Below the pieces are notes generated by a model. It had not been told where the DNA came from. It ran no database searches and worked only from the letters and a program-made list of their open reading frames with translations. The position numbers and the translations under genes were made by a program. Below are positions 26,754 to 40,000 of a DNA stretch of 64,000 bases, piece after piece. The DNA is from Aureibaculum flavum (GTDB lineage: Bacteria; Bacteroidota; Bacteroidia; Flavobacteriales; Flavobacteriaceae), in assembly GCF_016406085.1 (NCBI RefSeq), contig NZ_JAEHFJ010000012.1, forward strand, positions 81,267 to 145,266, given 5' to 3'. Position 1 is the first letter of the stretch. The number at the start of each line of letters is the position of its first letter.

Positions 26754-27184
26754 TTATTCTGTAATTGTCATCGTAATTTGCTCATAGAAACTATTGTCTA
26801 AGATTTTAAATTCGATGCTTTTATTATTTTTTATTATTGTGGCAATGGCCACTTTTTTCTTATTATATACGGTGTCTTTCTGTTTATCTAATTTGTCAAA
26901 ATTAATCTCAGAAAAGTTAGTCGTTTTAGCTTTTTCACCTTCAAAATCAGTCACACTATTTTTAACAATTGTTAGTGGAATTTTATGTTTTGATCTGGTG
27001 AAATTACCATCCACTGATTTGTTTTGTCTTCAATCTTTTTAAAGTCAAATGCAACTGGTGCTCTTTGCTCAAAGCCTTCCTCTTTCGAAAAATCAATAGA
27101 TACTTGATAGGATTCGTGCTGAAGGCCAAGATATTGAAGACCTATTAATAATGCCAGATAGATGTAATTTGTTGCTTCTACCAT
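26754..27184 (-). pseudogene. Frameshifted small gene between sufB and sufC
   Basis: Two overlapping frames cover this interval. The first (27184 to 26972) starts MVEATNYIYLALLIGLQYLG, 6 bp after the sufB stop codon. The second (27014 to 26754) has only a GTG start and continues with a hydrophilic Lys-rich segment ending YEQITMTITE. The frames differ by -1 and overlap for about 43 bp, so a single missing base would explain both halves. The joined product would be about 140 residues with a hydrophobic N-terminus. I recognise no family. It could be a true pseudogene, a sequencing indel or two small genes. Confidence 0.55.
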
Positions 27185-27190
27185 AACTTG

Positions 27191-28639
27191 TTAACCTACA
27201 CTTCCTTCTAAGCTTATTTCTAATAATTTTTGAGCTTCAACAGCAAATTCCATCGGTAATTTATTTAAAACTTCCTTACTAAAACCATTTACAATCAACG
27301 CAATGGCTTTATCTGTGCCAATACCTCTTTGATTACAATAAAACAATTGATCTTCACCAATTTTAGAGGTGGTTGCCTCATGTTCTATTTTAGCCGTTTT
27401 ATTTTTAACTTCTATATATGGAAAAGTATGAGCTCCACATTCATTTCCCATCAATAAGGAATCACATTGTGAGAAATTACGAGCATTATCTGCTCTCGAA
27501 TTTACTTGAACTAAACCACGATAAGAATTTTGAGATTTACCTGCAGAAATTCCTTTAGAGATAATAGTACTTTTCGTGTTTTTACCTAAATGAATCATTT
27601 TTGTGCCCGTATCTGCTTGCTGATAATTATTAGTAACAGCAATAGAGTAAAATTCACCAACAGAATTATCTCCTTTTAAAATACAACTCGGGTATTTCCA
27701 AGTAATAGCAGAACCAGTTTCTACCTGTGTCCATGATATTTTTGCATTTTTTTCACACAATCCACGTTTGGTCACAAAGTTATAAACCCCACCTTTACCG
27801 TCTTTACCACCAGGAAACCAGTTTTGAACCGTTGAGTATTTTATTTCAGCATCATCTAGTGCTATGAGTTCTACTACTGCAGCATGTAATTGATTTTCAT
27901 CTCTTGCCGGGGCAGTACAGCCTTCAAGGTAACTCACATAACTACCTTTGTCTGCAACTACTAGTGTACGTTCAAATTGACCTGTTCCTCCTTCGTTAAT
28001 TCTGAAGTATGTTGATAATTCCATAGGACATTTTACTCCTTTCGGAATGTAACAGAAAGAACCATCACTAAATACAGCACTATTTAATGCAGCATAAAAA
28101 TTATCAGTTTGTGGCACAACAGAGCCTAAATATTTTTTAACCAATTCAGGGTGCTCTTGAATTGCTTCAGATATTGGCATAAAAATAATGCCTTTCTCTG
28201 ACAATGTCTTTTTAAAAGTAGTAGCAACAGAAACAGAATCTACAACAATATCAACTGCAACATTTTGTAGTTTCTTTTGCTCATCAACTGAAATACCAAG
28301 TTTGCGATACATTTCTAACAAATCAGGATCTACATCATCTAATGTTTTGTTTGGATCTGCCGCTTTTGGAGCCGAATAATAACTGATTGCTTGAAAATCT
28401 GGTTTTTTATAGTTGACGTTAGCCCAATCAGGTTCTGTCATAGCTTCCCAAATTCTAAAAGCTTCAATACGCCAGTCCGTCATCCATGAAGGCTCATTTT
28501 TCTTTTTAGAAATAGCTCTAACAACATCTTCATTTAGTCCTATAGGGAATTTATCAGATTGAATATCTGTATAAAAACCATATTCATACTCTTTGGTTTC
28601 AAGCTCTTTTTTTAAATCGTCTTCTGTATATTTACTCAT
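27191..28639 (-). CDS. sufB: Fe-S cluster assembly protein SufB
   Basis: SufB is the scaffold on which clusters are built, in complex with SufC and SufD. The 482-residue protein carries the family hallmarks: [36 protein letters not shown], and the C-terminal segment [20 protein letters not shown]. It starts 9 bp after the sufA-like gene. Full length and well conserved. Confidence 0.97.
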   Translation of the reverse strand: MSKYTEDDLKKELETKEYEYGFYTDIQSDKFPIGLNEDVVRAISKKKNEPSWMTDWRIEAFRIWEAMTEPDWANVNYKKPDFQAISYYSAPKAADPNKTLDDVDPDLLEMYRKLGISVDEQKKLQNVAVDIVVDSVSVATTFKKTLSEKGIIFMPISEAIQEHPELVKKYLGSVVPQTDNFYAALNSAVFSDGSFCYIPKGVKCPMELSTYFRINEGGTGQFERTLVVADKGSYVSYLEGCTAPARDENQLHAAVVELIALDDAEIKYSTVQNWFPGGKDGKGGVYNFVTKRGLCEKNAKISWTQVETGSAITWKYPSCILKGDNSVGEFYSIAVTNNYQQADTGTKMIHLGKNTKSTIISKGISAGKSQNSYRGLVQVNSRADNARNFSQCDSLLMGNECGAHTFPYIEVKNKTAKIEHEATTSKIGEDQLFYCNQRGIGTDKAIALIVNGFSKEVLNKLPMEFAVEAQKLLEISLEGSVG

Positions 28640-28648
28640 TCTTGTTTT

Positions 28649-28978
28649 TTATAGTGAAAAACTTTCCCCGCAACCGCATGTTCTGTTTGCATTGGGGTTT
28701 TTAAATACAAATCCAGTACCATTTAAACCACCAGAATAATCTAATGTTGTACCTACAAGGTACAAAAAGCTCTTTTTGTCTACAATTATTTTCACCGAAT
28801 TTACTTCAAAAATTTTATCGTTTTCTAGTTGTTCCTTATCAAATTTTAATTCATAAGACAGTCCAGAGCAACCACCGCTTTTAACGCCAACACGTACAAA
28901 GTCAGTAGCGGCATCAAAACCGTCATCTTTCATCATTTCAATAACTTTATTTTTTGCTATTTCAGATACCTGTATCAT
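28649..28978 (-). CDS. A-type Fe-S carrier protein (SufA/IscA/HesB family)
   Basis: This 109-residue carrier delivers clusters from the scaffold to target proteins. The three conserved cysteines are visible: one in SGGCSGLSYEL and two in the C-terminal TCGCGESF. It is the first gene of the sufA-like/sufB/(broken)/sufC/sufD unit and is preceded by a good promoter and a palindrome. Confidence 0.94.
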   Translation of the reverse strand: MIQVSEIAKNKVIEMMKDDGFDAATDFVRVGVKSGGCSGLSYELKFDKEQLENDKIFEVNSVKIIVDKKSFLYLVGTTLDYSGGLNGTGFVFKNPNANRTCGCGESFSL

Positions 28979-28986
28979 AGTTAATA

Positions 28987-29015
28987 TAGATTCGTTCTAA
29001 ATAAGTGCAAATATA
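28987..29015 (-). promoter_or_regulatory. suf operon promoter with TAGA-N5-TCTA palindrome
   Basis: The minus-strand -7 box TATATTTG (complement of 29008-29015) is a perfect consensus match. Six bp downstream lies TAGA-TTCGT-TCTAAA (28987-29001), which has the same TAGA-N5-TCTA core as the sufS promoter and sits at the expected transcription start. Confidence 0.6.
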
Positions 29016-29448
29016 GGCTAAAATGGAAGAATTAGAAAATTATAAAGTTAAAAGATGCTTACATTATATTTAGGGAATATTAGGTCTTCAATGAAATGTC
29101 ATTTGTCAGTCGGAATCTCATTTTCATGAGTCTTACTTATTAACATTCATTTGTAGTTGTTAACATAAAGCTGTAAATGAGATATGAAAATACATATCTT
29201 TGTTAATAAGCTGAAATTCAATTGATTTCTTTAATTGTAGGAGTCTAAATTAAAAAAATAGAGAAAGTGGTATATTTTTTTAAGTTGCAGTGAGTAATAA
29301 ATACCTTCATGGTAATAAGGGAGTTCTATACGGTTAGGAGCGTTATAGAACATTTGAATATTTTAAGTATGTCTTATTGTTAAAGCTATGTTTAACATCT
29401 AAGTATGTGTTTACAAGTATTCTGTATGTAATTTTAAATAAAATAAAT
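29016..29448. other. Intergenic and leader region of giant gene 1
   Basis: The first 120 bp show nothing recognisable. A promoter with two GTTnnnAAC-type boxes and a -7 box lies at 29136-29202. The leader contains an inverted repeat GTTCTATA (29323-29330) / TATAGAAC (29344-29351) with a 13-nt loop. Confidence 0.5.
29136..29202 (+). promoter_or_regulatory. Giant gene 1 promoter with iterated GTTnnnAAC boxes
   Basis: Box 1 CTTATTAACAT (29136) and box 2 GTTGTTAACAT (29156) are 20 bp apart. The -7 box TATCTTTG (29195-29202) starts 39 bp after the start of box 2. Box 3 is degenerate here. The spacing matches the promoters of giant genes 2, 3 and 4 to within 1 bp. Confidence 0.6.
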
Positions 29449-32400
29449 TTGATTAATAAAGTAAGTCTGTCGCTAATTACTTTTTTTGTAATATGTTCTA
29501 CGTATATTGTTTCTGCTCAGGAAACATATTTAGACAATTTTAATGTCACTTCATATTCTAACAATAACGGTACTCAAAATTTTTCATCGGGATGGGTAGA
29601 AACGGGTGATTTAGTTTTAGGTCCAATTCTTGGTAATATTCTTATAGCTTCCAATCAATTACGCTTCACGGGAGTAGTGCTCAGTAGTTATATCAGGCGT
29701 AATTTAAATTTAAATGGTGTTAATACAGCAATTTTAACCTTAGATTATAATGCTACGAGTAGAGGCGGAGAGACGATGGATGTTGAGTTATGGAATAAAA
29801 CTACCAATTCGTGGGATGTCGTTTATACAATTAATACCGATGCAGTGGGATCAATGTCATATATTCTTAATGAAGATCAAATATCCAACTTATCAGCAAT
29901 ACGTTTTATATCTAGAAGTGGTGCTTGGGGTTTGTTTGATCGTATCTATATTGATAATGTGAAATTTGAAACATCTATAGATACAGATGGTGATGGAGCT
30001 CCTGAAAAAGTTGATATAGATGATGATAATGATGGTATTTTAGATGTAATTGAAAATAGCTATAGTGGTACACTATCTGAGACTTTTAATTATTCATCAC
30101 ATTATGCGGATGGAGAAGATCCAACACTAACAACGAGTGCTGAAAAGGGTGTTATTTTTAATTTTAATAGAGTAATAACTTCTGGAGTTGCTCTTAATGA
30201 TGGTAATATAGCGTCAAGTAGTCCTTTTTCTGGAGTTAGTAATTACTGGATTTTGAGCCAAAATAACAATGCTTCAATAGATAATACGACGGCTACTATT
30301 TCGTTTTCGGTTCCTTTGATGGCGTCTTTTACATTACTTGATGTAGATGCTGATGTTAGTTTATGGATTGATAAGGTGATTGTTAATGGTTATGTTAATG
30401 GTAATCTAATAACACTTACTTCTTCAAACTTTACATTAAATTCATCATTTACCAAATACAATGGTTCAAACGAATTTGAAGGAGTAGCGAGCACTGATGA
30501 TTTTGGAAATGTAATAATAAATTTTCCTAGTTTAGTTGATAAAATTGAAATTATTTATTCAGATGATGTAACACCATCTGGACCACAAAAATTAGGAATT
30601 TCACCAATACGTTACGCACCACCATTAGATACGGATAATGATGGTAAGCCAAATTCGGTTGATCTTGATAGTGATGATGATGGCATACCAGATAACATAG
30701 AAGGGCAAACAACTTGGTGGTATCTTACCCCTAGTGGAGTTGATGTAGACGGTAATGGACTCGATGATATTTATGAGTTAATACCAGGTTCAGGAGAAGG
30801 AATAGCTCCTTATAATTCGGACGCTACAGATACCCCAGATTATATAGATTTAGATTCTGACAATGATGTCATATCAGATACTATGGAATCAGGTATTGTT
30901 TTGGCAAATAATGATGGTGATGGTGATGGCTTAGATGATACTATGGATGCGACAATAGGTTATGATGATCCAGGAGGGACTATTGACAACCCTATGTCAG
31001 GCGGATATTTAATGTGGGATAGTGATGGAGATGCAGCTCGCGGTGGAGATGTTAATTATAGAGATCCAGGAGATGATCGGTTAGATTCAGATGGCGATGG
31101 AATTCTAGATGATATTGATGTTGATGATGACAATGATGGTATACCCGATTCAGAGGAGAATGAGAACTGTTTTGGGGGTAAAGCCAGTGGAAGCGAATTT
31201 ATTGAAGATTTCGGAACTGGTTCAAGAACTACTACGCCATATACAAATTACATTTACGAACCTAATGATGAACCTACAGGAAGTGTTAATGATGGTGAGT
31301 ATGCAATTTTAAATGATATTTCGGTTACTGCAACTTGGGCATCTACGGTTTGGGTTAATAAATCTGATCACACAGGAGACGCTAATGGTAGGATGGCCCT
31401 GTTTAATTCTACAAACTCTGCTTTAGAAGAGTTTTATAATCGAAATAATATAACGGTAACTCCTAATTTAATTCAAGAATTTAGTTTTTGGGTTTTAAAT
31501 TTAGATTTAGCATCAACGGCAAATGATAGGGTCTTACCTATAATTACAGCTTATATTCAAGATAATGCAGGTGCAACAACGCTCTTTACTTTTAGTACAG
31601 GTCAAGTAACTAAAGATGAACAATGGCACAATTATAAATTCAAATTTAATCCAGGGGCAAATTCACAAATACGAATGGTGATGATTAATAACGCTGCCGG
31701 TGGTTTAGGTAATGATTTGGCAATTGATGATATAGAAATAAATATACTTTGTGATACTGACGGTGATGGAATTATTAATAGTTTAGATTTAGATTCAGAT
31801 AATGATGGTATTTTAGATGTTGTTGAAGGGGGGGGCGTTGCTGCAGGGTCTGTCGATGCTAATAATGATGGAAGAATTGATGGTGTTCCTGCTGATTTTG
31901 GAGATAATGGTCTTTTTGATGGTATTGAAGATAATGATACCTCTGATGCAAGCCTAACGCACACAATTGGAGAAAGTACAGATGATACTGATACTATACC
32001 TAACTATTTAGATTTAGATTCAGATGGAGATGGTATACCGGATAATGTAGAAGCTCAAACAACGTCAGGTTATACAGTACCAAGTGGAACCGTAGATGCA
32101 AATGGTGTCTTTACGAATTATACAACTGGTTTTGATCCAGTAAACACAGATGGAACAGATAATCCAGATTATTTAGATGCAGATTCTGATAATGAAGGTG
32201 GAAATGATACGGCAGAGGTGGGAATTACATTGGCTAATGCTGATGCTGATGATGACGGCTTAGATGATGCAACTGATACTTCAACGGGTTATGCTGACCC
32301 GAATGGTACTATCAACAACCCATCACTTTTACCGAACACCCAAGACAATACAACACCTGAAGTAGATTATAGAGATGACGTTGTTGTAGATCCATGTGGA

Positions 32401-35400
32401 ACGGTAGATACAGATGGTGATAGTATTAACGATGGTTGCGATCTTGATGATGATAATGATGGTATACTCGATACAGATGAATGCCCTTCTGTTGTAGGCT
32501 CCGTTGATTCAGGTAATAATACAACCAATATCACTGGTTTTTATGAGGCAAATGGTAATAATATATTAGGCTTTACTATAAATCCGGAGTATCCTTCAGT
32601 CGTACTTTCATCAACTTCAGGTGTGCAAATACGATGGGATCAAGGAACAACAGATGCAATTACAACAGTAGATCTTATTTTAGACGCACCAGCATCAGGA
32701 ACATTAGAATCTGTTATTTTAGGAAATGGAGCAGAAGGTGTAACCGTAGGGACTCAGAACGCATACAAGGAAATTACACTTACGTGGAGTGGCGGTGGTA
32801 CAGCTATATTAAATGATCCTTTAGATGAAGTTACAGGTCGAGTTACTGGCGATGTTTTAAATTCAGGTGATATAATTGAAATTAACAATGGAGTTCCTTA
32901 TTCTTTGAGAGATACAGAGTGGAATGTTGAAGTAGATATGTCTGGTGTAATAACTTTTCCAACTACAGTTTCGTTTTATGCAGATTCAAATATTAATGGT
33001 AGTCCAACTTATAATAGAGAGGGTTTTGCGTTTACACCTGTTATTGGTTGTCCAGATACAGATGGGGATGGAATTCCAAATTCGTTAGACCTAGATTCGG
33101 ATAATGACGGTTGTCCTGATGCTTTAGAAGGTGACCCTAATTTTAATTATTCAGATTTAGAAACAGATACTTCATTGGGAGACACTGTTGATACCGACAA
33201 TACTAGTTCAACTTACGGTGTGCCAATAGTTGCCGGTTCAAGTACAGTTGGCAGTTCGGAAGATGCAACAACGCAAGCTGTTGAGTGTGACCCTTGCAAT
33301 AATGCAAGCACACTTTTTGTTGATAGTGATGGAGATACATTTGGAGATACTTGTGATTTAGATGATGATAATGATGGTGTTTTAGATTCTGAAGAATTAA
33401 GGTGTAATATGCCTACTGTTGCTAATTCTACATCAGGCTCTGGTGCTTTTCAAGATCAGGTTTACCTGTTTGATTTTTCAGGTTCAGATTTTAGTGATGG
33501 TCTTGATAATGGTGATACGATGCAATTTACTGTACATTCAAATTTAATTGTTACAGTAACTGTTTCAGACATTGTTAATCAAGCTTCTGCTTCCACAATG
33601 AGACCAAAAGATTATGTTAGCTGGTCTGGTAATCAATTTCAGCAGTTATATAATACACCAGGTTCAAGTGAAGCATTGCATTTTATAGACCTTCCAGATA
33701 CAGTAGAATTTAAACTAACAGCTATAGCTGTCGATGCCTTAGGAAATAGTGTTTCATTAGATTTAATCGGTATTGATGCTGAAGCAACAATCGATACAGA
33801 TGAAGCACTTTCAGCAACAACTAATGGAGCAGTTTGGGAATCTATAGAGAATCTAGGATCTCCTGATATTACTGAAGAAGGAACAGCAACAGTAAATTTT
33901 ATTAATAGTGTTAATGGAACTCGCGTTCTTGTTTCTAACAATGCTTCAGAAATTACATATAGCGTTTCATCATCTCTCTCAGGAGACCAAGCAGTAGGAT
34001 TAGGTATTTACTTAAGATGTGATACCGATTTAGATGGTGTCTACAATCATTTAGATTTAGATTCAGATAACGATGGTTGTCCTGATGCTTTAGAGGGCAC
34101 AGCTACTAATGCTCAAATAGGCTACGATGAATTGGATACGGATACTAGTATAGGTGGAGCGATTGATGGAGATGGAATACCAATCTCAGCGGGGTCTGGT
34201 CAAGGAAATGGTACAAGTCAAGATGGTACGATTCAAGCTGATGAGTGTAGTCCATGTAATGTGAATAACCCTGATTTTGTAGATACCGATGGAGATTTAG
34301 TTGGAGATTTATGTGATTTAGATGATGATAATGATGGTATTGAAGATTGTATAGAATCTGCTGATCAAGTAAATGACTCCTTTGCTTGGACTTTAAATGC
34401 TCCACCAGGTAATTTAACCATGGATGCGGTTTATGACACAAAAATTACAGATTGGGTCATAAGTTCAACGACTGATATGGTCTTAAATACAGGTATCTTT
34501 TCAGTATCTGGATCGAATGTACATATTATTGGGATGACATCGGTAAGTTTTGAAGAAGCACTTACAAATCAAGATTTTGTTGAAGTTTCATTTACAACAA
34601 GTTCGGAAGCTCACTCTATAGTTTTACAAAATGTTTTAACAGGTTGGTATCAGCCAAGCCAAGGAGATTCTTATTATTCTGCCGCAATGGTCTCAATAGG
34701 AGCTACTAATGAATGGGCTACACTGGCAAAAGATGTTTTTCATACGTATAACGGAAGTGGGGGTATTTATCAGCAATTTGATCATTTGACAGCATCTTCT
34801 ATTAATTTATTACCAAGTACGGAATATAAATTTAGATTTTATGCATATGGTCAAATTGATGATAGCCCTCAAAATTATTCAATATTTGATGACGTTAATT
34901 TTTCTCTAAGAGCTTGTCAAGAAAGTGATTCAGACAATGATAACATTCCTGATCATTTAGATCTTGATTCAGATAACGACGGAATTCCGGACAATGTGGA
35001 AGCTCAAACTACTTTAGGCTATATCGCACCAAATGCAGATAGTCCAGCTGCTTATGCAACAAATGATGGATTAAATTCGGCTTACTTACCAACGAATGGT
35101 CTAACACCAGTTGATACAGATTCTAGTGCTCCGAGTCCAGATGGAATTCCAGATTATTTAGATTTAGATTCTGATAATGAAGGGGCAAATGATACCTTAG
35201 AGGCGAGAATTAACCTTAGTGGAAATGATACAGATAATGACGGATTGGATGATGCTACAGATGCTACAACTGATTATTCTGATCCAGGTGGTACCATTGA
35301 CAATCCATTGTCAGGCTCAGTAGTTCTATTCGATGCTGATAATGATGCTAACACAGGTGGTGACGTTGACTTTAGAGATGATAATACTATTTGTACAGAA

Positions 35401-36513
35401 ACTGCTGGGATAATTATAAATGAAAAGTCAAATGGAGATGGAGGTTCTCAAGATTGGGTTGAGCTTTTAGTTGTGGGTGATGCTGCAAATCCAACAGCAC
35501 CAGTAGATTTAACAGGATGGTTTATTGATGATAATAATGGTGATTTTGAGGGTTCGGTTTCTTCAGGTGTGGCACAAGGTTCTTTGGTATTGGGATCAGT
35601 TTTTAATGCTGTTACTCCTGGCTCTATAATAGTTATATATAATCAATCGGATAGAGATTCAGCCATTCCGGTAGATGATCCCACAGACAGCAATGGAGAT
35701 GGTGTATATATTTTACCGGGTAATCATGCTTCTTTAAGTGGTTGTAGTAATAGTCCAACCACTTCAAATTCTAACTATTTACCATGTACGCCTGTATCGG
35801 CATCTTGGTCTCGTGTTGCGTTTAGAAATACAGGTGACGCAGTTCAAACTAGACGGCCAGATGGCACGTTCTATCATGGGTATTCGACAGGTGATGTAGG
35901 GGCTCCGTTTCCTTATTTTCCATGTGGTGGTCAGTCTTTTAATTTAGGAAGTGGTGGTGTAGGTAGTACTTTTGCATTTCAATGTGGAGATTGGGAAGAA
36001 GCAACAAATTTTGTTAGGTCAGATGAATCGGGGAGAACGCCAGGCTCAGTAAATTCACTAGAAAATCAATTCTTCATATCTAAAGTTTTAAATGGAACAC
36101 TTGATTATTCAAATTTAAATAATACAAACAATTGCACTGGAGCAGATTTAAGTTTAAAAAAATCGGTGAATAATAGTACGCCAAATGTTGGAGATGATAT
36201 CTCATTTAGAATTATTATTACCAATAATGGACCTTCTTCAACATCATTAATAGAGGTGCAAGATGTGCTTCCATCTGACTTTACTTATACTCATATTCCT
36301 GCTAATTATTCAGCCTCAGAAGGAACAGTTACTTTTGATACCGTTAGTCGAACAATGACTTGGGATACTGGAGGGTATGTTTTAAGTTCAGGTAGTTCGA
36401 TGACTTTGTTTTATACCGTTACTGTTGATGTATGTGGGGAGTTTAAAAATAGAGCTGAAATTACAAATAGTTCAGCAATAGACCTTGATTCTACAACTAA
36501 TAATGGGCAATAA
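29449..36513 (+). CDS. Giant secreted TSP3/LTD/DUF11 mosaic protein (gene 1)
   Basis: The product of about 2,354 residues begins with a signal peptide cleaved before Gln (IVSA-QETY). Ten or so calcium-binding TSP3 stretches of type DTDGDGIxDxxDxDDDNDG alternate with five inserted beta-rich modules. Four of these have exactly one Cys at each end and none inside. A lamin-tail (LTD) module with a long extension follows (35395-36130), then a terminal DUF11 domain (36139-36513). There is no recognisable T9SS tail. The frame is open from a TTG at 29377, but the TTG at 29449 gives a normal signal peptide; there is no suitable ATG. It is probably a surface or matrix protein. Confidence 0.85.
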   Translation: MINKVSLSLITFFVICSTYIVSAQETYLDNFNVTSYSNNNGTQNFSSGWVETGDLVLGPILGNILIASNQLRFTGVVLSSYIRRNLNLNGVNTAILTLDYNATSRGGETMDVELWNKTTNSWDVVYTINTDAVGSMSYILNEDQISNLSAIRFISRSGAWGLFDRIYIDNVKFETSIDTDGDGAPEKVDIDDDNDGILDVIENSYSGTLSETFNYSSHYADGEDPTLTTSAEKGVIFNFNRVITSGVALNDGNIASSSPFSGVSNYWILSQNNNASIDNTTATISFSVPLMASFTLLDVDADVSLWIDKVIVNGYVNGNLITLTSSNFTLNSSFTKYNGSNEFEGVASTDDFGNVIINFPSLVDKIEIIYSDDVTPSGPQKLGISPIRYAPPLDTDNDGKPNSVDLDSDDDGIPDNIEGQTTWWYLTPSGVDVDGNGLDDIYELIPGSGEGIAPYNSDATDTPDYIDLDSDNDVISDTMESGIVLANNDGDGDGLDDTMDATIGYDDPGGTIDNPMSGGYLMWDSDGDAARGGDVNYRDPGDDRLDSDGDGILDDIDVDDDNDGIPDSEENENCFGGKASGSEFIEDFGTGSRTTTPYTNYIYEPNDEPTGSVNDGEYAILNDISVTATWASTVWVNKSDHTGDANGRMALFNSTNSALEEFYNRNNITVTPNLIQEFSFWVLNLDLASTANDRVLPIITAYIQDNAGATTLFTFSTGQVTKDEQWHNYKFKFNPGANSQIRMVMINNAAGGLGNDLAIDDIEINILCDTDGDGIINSLDLDSDNDGILDVVEGGGVAAGSVDANNDGRIDGVPADFGDNGLFDGIEDNDTSDASLTHTIGESTDDTDTIPNYLDLDSDGDGIPDNVEAQTTSGYTVPSGTVDANGVFTNYTTGFDPVNTDGTDNPDYLDADSDNEGGNDTAEVGITLANADADDDGLDDATDTSTGYADPNGTINNPSLLPNTQDNTTPEVDYRDDVVVDPCGTVDTDGDSINDGCDLDDDNDGILDTDECPSVVGSVDSGNNTTNITGFYEANGNNILGFTINPEYPSVVLSSTSGVQIRWDQGTTDAITTVDLILDAPASGTLESVILGNGAEGVTVGTQNAYKEITLTWSGGGTAILNDPLDEVTGRVTGDVLNSGDIIEINNGVPYSLRDTEWNVEVDMSGVITFPTTVSFYADSNINGSPTYNREGFAFTPVIGCPDTDGDGIPNSLDLDSDNDGCPDALEGDPNFNYSDLETDTSLGDTVDTDNTSSTYGVPIVAGSSTVGSSEDATTQAVECDPCNNASTLFVDSDGDTFGDTCDLDDDNDGVLDSEELRCNMPTVANSTSGSGAFQDQVYLFDFSGSDFSDGLDNGDTMQFTVHSNLIVTVTVSDIVNQASASTMRPKDYVSWSGNQFQQLYNTPGSSEALHFIDLPDTVEFKLTAIAVDALGNSVSLDLIGIDAEATIDTDEALSATTNGAVWESIENLGSPDITEEGTATVNFINSVNGTRVLVSNNASEITYSVSSSLSGDQAVGLGIYLRCDTDLDGVYNHLDLDSDNDGCPDALEGTATNAQIGYDELDTDTSIGGAIDGDGIPISAGSGQGNGTSQDGTIQADECSPCNVNNPDFVDTDGDLVGDLCDLDDDNDGIEDCIESADQVNDSFAWTLNAPPGNLTMDAVYDTKITDWVISSTTDMVLNTGIFSVSGSNVHIIGMTSVSFEEALTNQDFVEVSFTTSSEAHSIVLQNVLTGWYQPSQGDSYYSAAMVSIGATNEWATLAKDVFHTYNGSGGIYQQFDHLTASSINLLPSTEYKFRFYAYGQIDDSPQNYSIFDDVNFSLRACQESDSDNDNIPDHLDLDSDNDGIPDNVEAQTTLGYIAPNADSPAAYATNDGLNSAYLPTNGLTPVDTDSSAPSPDGIPDYLDLDSDNEGANDTLEARINLSGNDTDNDGLDDATDATTDYSDPGGTIDNPLSGSVVLFDADNDANTGGDVDFRDDNTICTETAGIIINEKSNGDGGSQDWVELLVVGDAANPTAPVDLTGWFIDDNNGDFEGSVSSGVAQGSLVLGSVFNAVTPGSIIVIYNQSDRDSAIPVDDPTDSNGDGVYILPGNHASLSGCSNSPTTSNSNYLPCTPVSASWSRVAFRNTGDAVQTRRPDGTFYHGYSTGDVGAPFPYFPCGGQSFNLGSGGVGSTFAFQCGDWEEATNFVRSDESGRTPGSVNSLENQFFISKVLNGTLDYSNLNNTNNCTGADLSLKKSVNNSTPNVGDDISFRIIITNNGPSSTSLIEVQDVLPSDFTYTHIPANYSASEGTVTFDTVSRTMTWDTGGYVLSSGSSMTLFYTVTVDVCGEFKNRAEITNSSAIDLDSTTNNGQ

Positions 36514-36875
36514 GAATTAATCCAAGCAATTAATTACTTTTTGAATTGATCTTTTTTTGGTTTAAATAGTGACTATAAAAATCAATTGATTCAAATGATT
36601 ACCTAAAATCCATAGAGATGGCTAATGATTGATCAGTAGTAGTATCCTTTCCAATATTAAATCCATTTTATTAAATTTTTTAGGAACTTTATTTTTTAAC
36701 GTAACTAATATTGTTAAAATCCTCGTTGCGTTTGTAAAAACTTTCTATATATAATTCGGTAATCAAGAGATTAAACTTTCTTTAATTTAACGTGATTTTA
36801 AAATCAAAATTTCACTATTAAAACACAATAACATACTGGTGATGGCGTTAAAACTCTAGTAATAAAGTGGAAAAT
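36514..36875. other. Intergenic region between giant genes 1 and 2
   Basis: AT-rich, with no open frame that looks coding. It holds TAGTAATAAAGTGGAA (36857-36872), which matches the leader element of genes 3 and 4. Here it lies upstream of the promoter and looks like a remnant of another copy. Confidence 0.5.
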
Positions 36876-36941
36876 GTTATATGCAACCTATACCTGTTGC
36901 TAACATAAATTTAACAAACTGATAATCAGTAATTGTCTTTG
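36876..36941 (+). promoter_or_regulatory. Giant gene 2 promoter with iterated boxes
   Basis: Degenerate box 1 GTTATATGCAA (36876), box 2 GTTGCTAACAT (36896), box 3 AATTTAACAAA (36908) and -7 box TGTCTTTG (36934-36941) have spacings of 20, 12 and 26 bp. These are identical to those of genes 3 and 4. Confidence 0.55.
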
Positions 36942-37035
36942 TAAATCTCTAAAATTTGCAAGTACTGTTTTGATGTTGTTTTAAAATAAATGCAATTTGG
37001 AATTTAAAAATGCAATGCAGAACGGAAACACTCGT

Positions 37036-40000
37036 ATGTGTAATCTGTTATTGGAGATTGAAGTAGCTATAAAAAAGGTTATTTTAACTAGTCTGTTTTT
37101 TTTGCTGACAATTATGGCTTATGCTCAGCCGGCAAATGATGACTATGCCAATGCTATTGATGTGTCATCAATAATAAATAATTGTTCTGCAGATGCAGTG
37201 TATACAACAATAAATGCAACACCTGACGGAAATGCTGGTTCAAATTGGAACAATGGGGGGCCATTGTTTAATGTTTGGTTCAGCTTTATAGCTACTACAG
37301 ATCAAATAAATATTACCGTTGATATTGGTGGGGTAAAAGGTAGTCAACGTTATTCACAATTGGCACTTTGGGAAGATGACGGCATTACTGAGCTTAATAG
37401 TGAACGGTATTTCTCTACGGCCTCAGATAGTGATATCGATGTAGGTTACGTGGGGCTAACCATAGGTGAGACATACTATATTTCAGTAGATAGTTATAAT
37501 AGCAGTACAGATGGAACTTTTACATTGTGTTTGCAAGATGCTGTTGACTATGATTTTTACGAAGGAGCAATAGATGTAACAACCCTTATAAACAGTTGTT
37601 CAGCAGATGCTATATATGATACACGCGGTGCTACACCAGATAAAAATGCAGGAAGTAATTGGGATAATAGTGGTCCAAAATTTAACCGTTGGTTCAGCTT
37701 TATAGCTACTACAGATCAGATAAATATTACCGTTGATATTGGTGGGGTTAAAGGCAGCCAGCGTTATTCACAATTAGCACTTTGGGAAGATGACGGCGTA
37801 ACTGAGTTGAAAAGTGAACGCTATTTCTCTACGGCCTCAGATAATGATATTGATGTGGGCTACGTCGGATTAACGATAGGTGAGACCTACTATATTTCGG
37901 TTGATAGTTATAATAGCAGTACAGATGGAACTTTTACATTGTGTTTACAAGATACTGTTAATTATGATTTTTACGAAGGTGCAGAAGATGTATCCAGTCT
38001 GATAAATAGTTGTTCAGGCGATGCAATTTATGATACTCGCGGTGCTACACCAGATAAAAATGCAGGAAGTAATTGGGATAATAGTGGTCCAAAATTTAAC
38101 CGTTGGTTCAGCTTTATAGCTACTACAGATCAAATAAATATTACTGTAGATATTGGTGGGGTAAAAGGTAGTCAGCGTTATTCGCAATTAGCACTTTGGG
38201 AAGATGATGGTGTTACAGAACTTAATAGTGAACGTTATTTCTCAACAGCCTCAGGTAATGATATTGATGTAGGTTACGTGGGGCTAACCATAGGAGAAAC
38301 ATATTATATTTCGGTAGATAGTTATAATACGAATACTGATGGTACTTTTACTTTGTGTTTACAAGATGCTGTTGACTATGATTTTTACGAAGGTGCAGAA
38401 GATGTATCCAGTCTGATAAATAGTTGTTCAGGAGATGCAATTTATGATACTCGCGGTGCTACACCAGATAAAAATGCAGGAAGTAATTGGGATAATAGTG
38501 GTCCAAAATTTAACCGTTGGTTCAGCTTTATAGCTACTACAGATCAAATAAATATTACTGTAGATATTGGTGGGGTAAAAGGTAGTCAGCGATATTCGCA
38601 ATTAGCACTTTGGGAAGATGATGGTATTACAGAACTTAATAGTGAACGTTATTTTTCTACAGCCTCAGATAATGATATTAATATGGGTTATGTAGGATTA
38701 ACCATAGGTGAAACATACTATATTTCAGTAGATAGTTTTAATACCAACACAGATGGAACTTTCACATTGTGTTTGCAAGATACTGTTGACTATGATTTTT
38801 ACGAAGGTGCAATAGATGTTTCCAGTCTGATAAATAGTTGTTCAGCCGATGCAATTTATGATACTCGCGGTGCTACACCAGATAAAAATGCAGGAAGTAA
38901 TTGGAATAATAGTGGTCCAAAATTTAACCGTTGGTTTAGCTTTGTAGCTACCACAACCCAGATAGATGTTACAGTTGATGTAGGCGGTGTTAAGGGTAGT
39001 CAGCGATATTCGCAATTGGCACTGTGGGAAGATGATGGTGTTACGGAGCTTTCTAGTGAACGTTATTTTTCATCAGCCACAGGTAATGATATAGATGTGG
39101 GTTATGTGGGATTAACTATAGGTGAGACATATTATATTTCGGTAGATAGTTATAATACGAGTACGGATGGTACTTTTACATTGTGTTTACAAGATACTGT
39201 TGACTATGATTTTTATGAAGGAGCAATAGATGTTTCTAGTCTGATAAATAGTTGTTCAGCAGATGCTATTTATGATACTCGCGGTGCTACACCAGATAAA
39301 AATGCAGGAATTCATTGGAATAATAGTGGGCCACAACAAAATAGATGGTTTAAACTTACGGCACCTTCAAATGATCAACTGAATATAACGGTAGATATAG
39401 GAGGGACCAAAGGTAATCAACGCAATACGCAACTTGCTATCTGGGAATCTGATGGTACTACGGAAGTTAGTAGTACTAGATATTCAAGTGGAACAGCTGA
39501 TGTAGCATTGAGAGTGCCAGGCTTAATTGCTGGTGATACCTATTATATTTCGGTCGATGTTACAAATTCTGGTTCGGCAGGTACATTTACTTTGTGTATC
39601 GATACGGCAAATAAACAAGGTAATATTGTAATCAATGAGGTTTTGTTTGATGAAACCGCTGGTGGGGCTGCCAATAACGATGAATTTATAGAACTCTATA
39701 ATGCGGGCTCAACAGCAGTAGATTTAGCAGGATGGCAGTTGATTGATGGTAATTTATTAATATATAATGAAACTGATTTTAGTGGAAGTATTACTAATAG
39801 TGCCAATCCGTTTACTTTTAATTGCACAGGTTCTCAAGTATGTTTAGGTTCCACAATTTTGCAACCTGGAGACTATGCCGTAGTTTGGATAGGGCAACAG
39901 AATGCTTCTAAAAATGCACCTAATGCTTCATTTCAAGCATGGTTGGGTAGTAGTACAAAACTTAATAATAGTGGCGATGATATTTGGCTTTATGATACCA

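Noticed and set aside
26972..27014. Programmed -1 frameshift joining the two halves of the gene between sufB and sufC
   Set aside because: The overlap has no X-XXY-YYZ heptamer in the right frame and no clear downstream structure; an indel is simpler.
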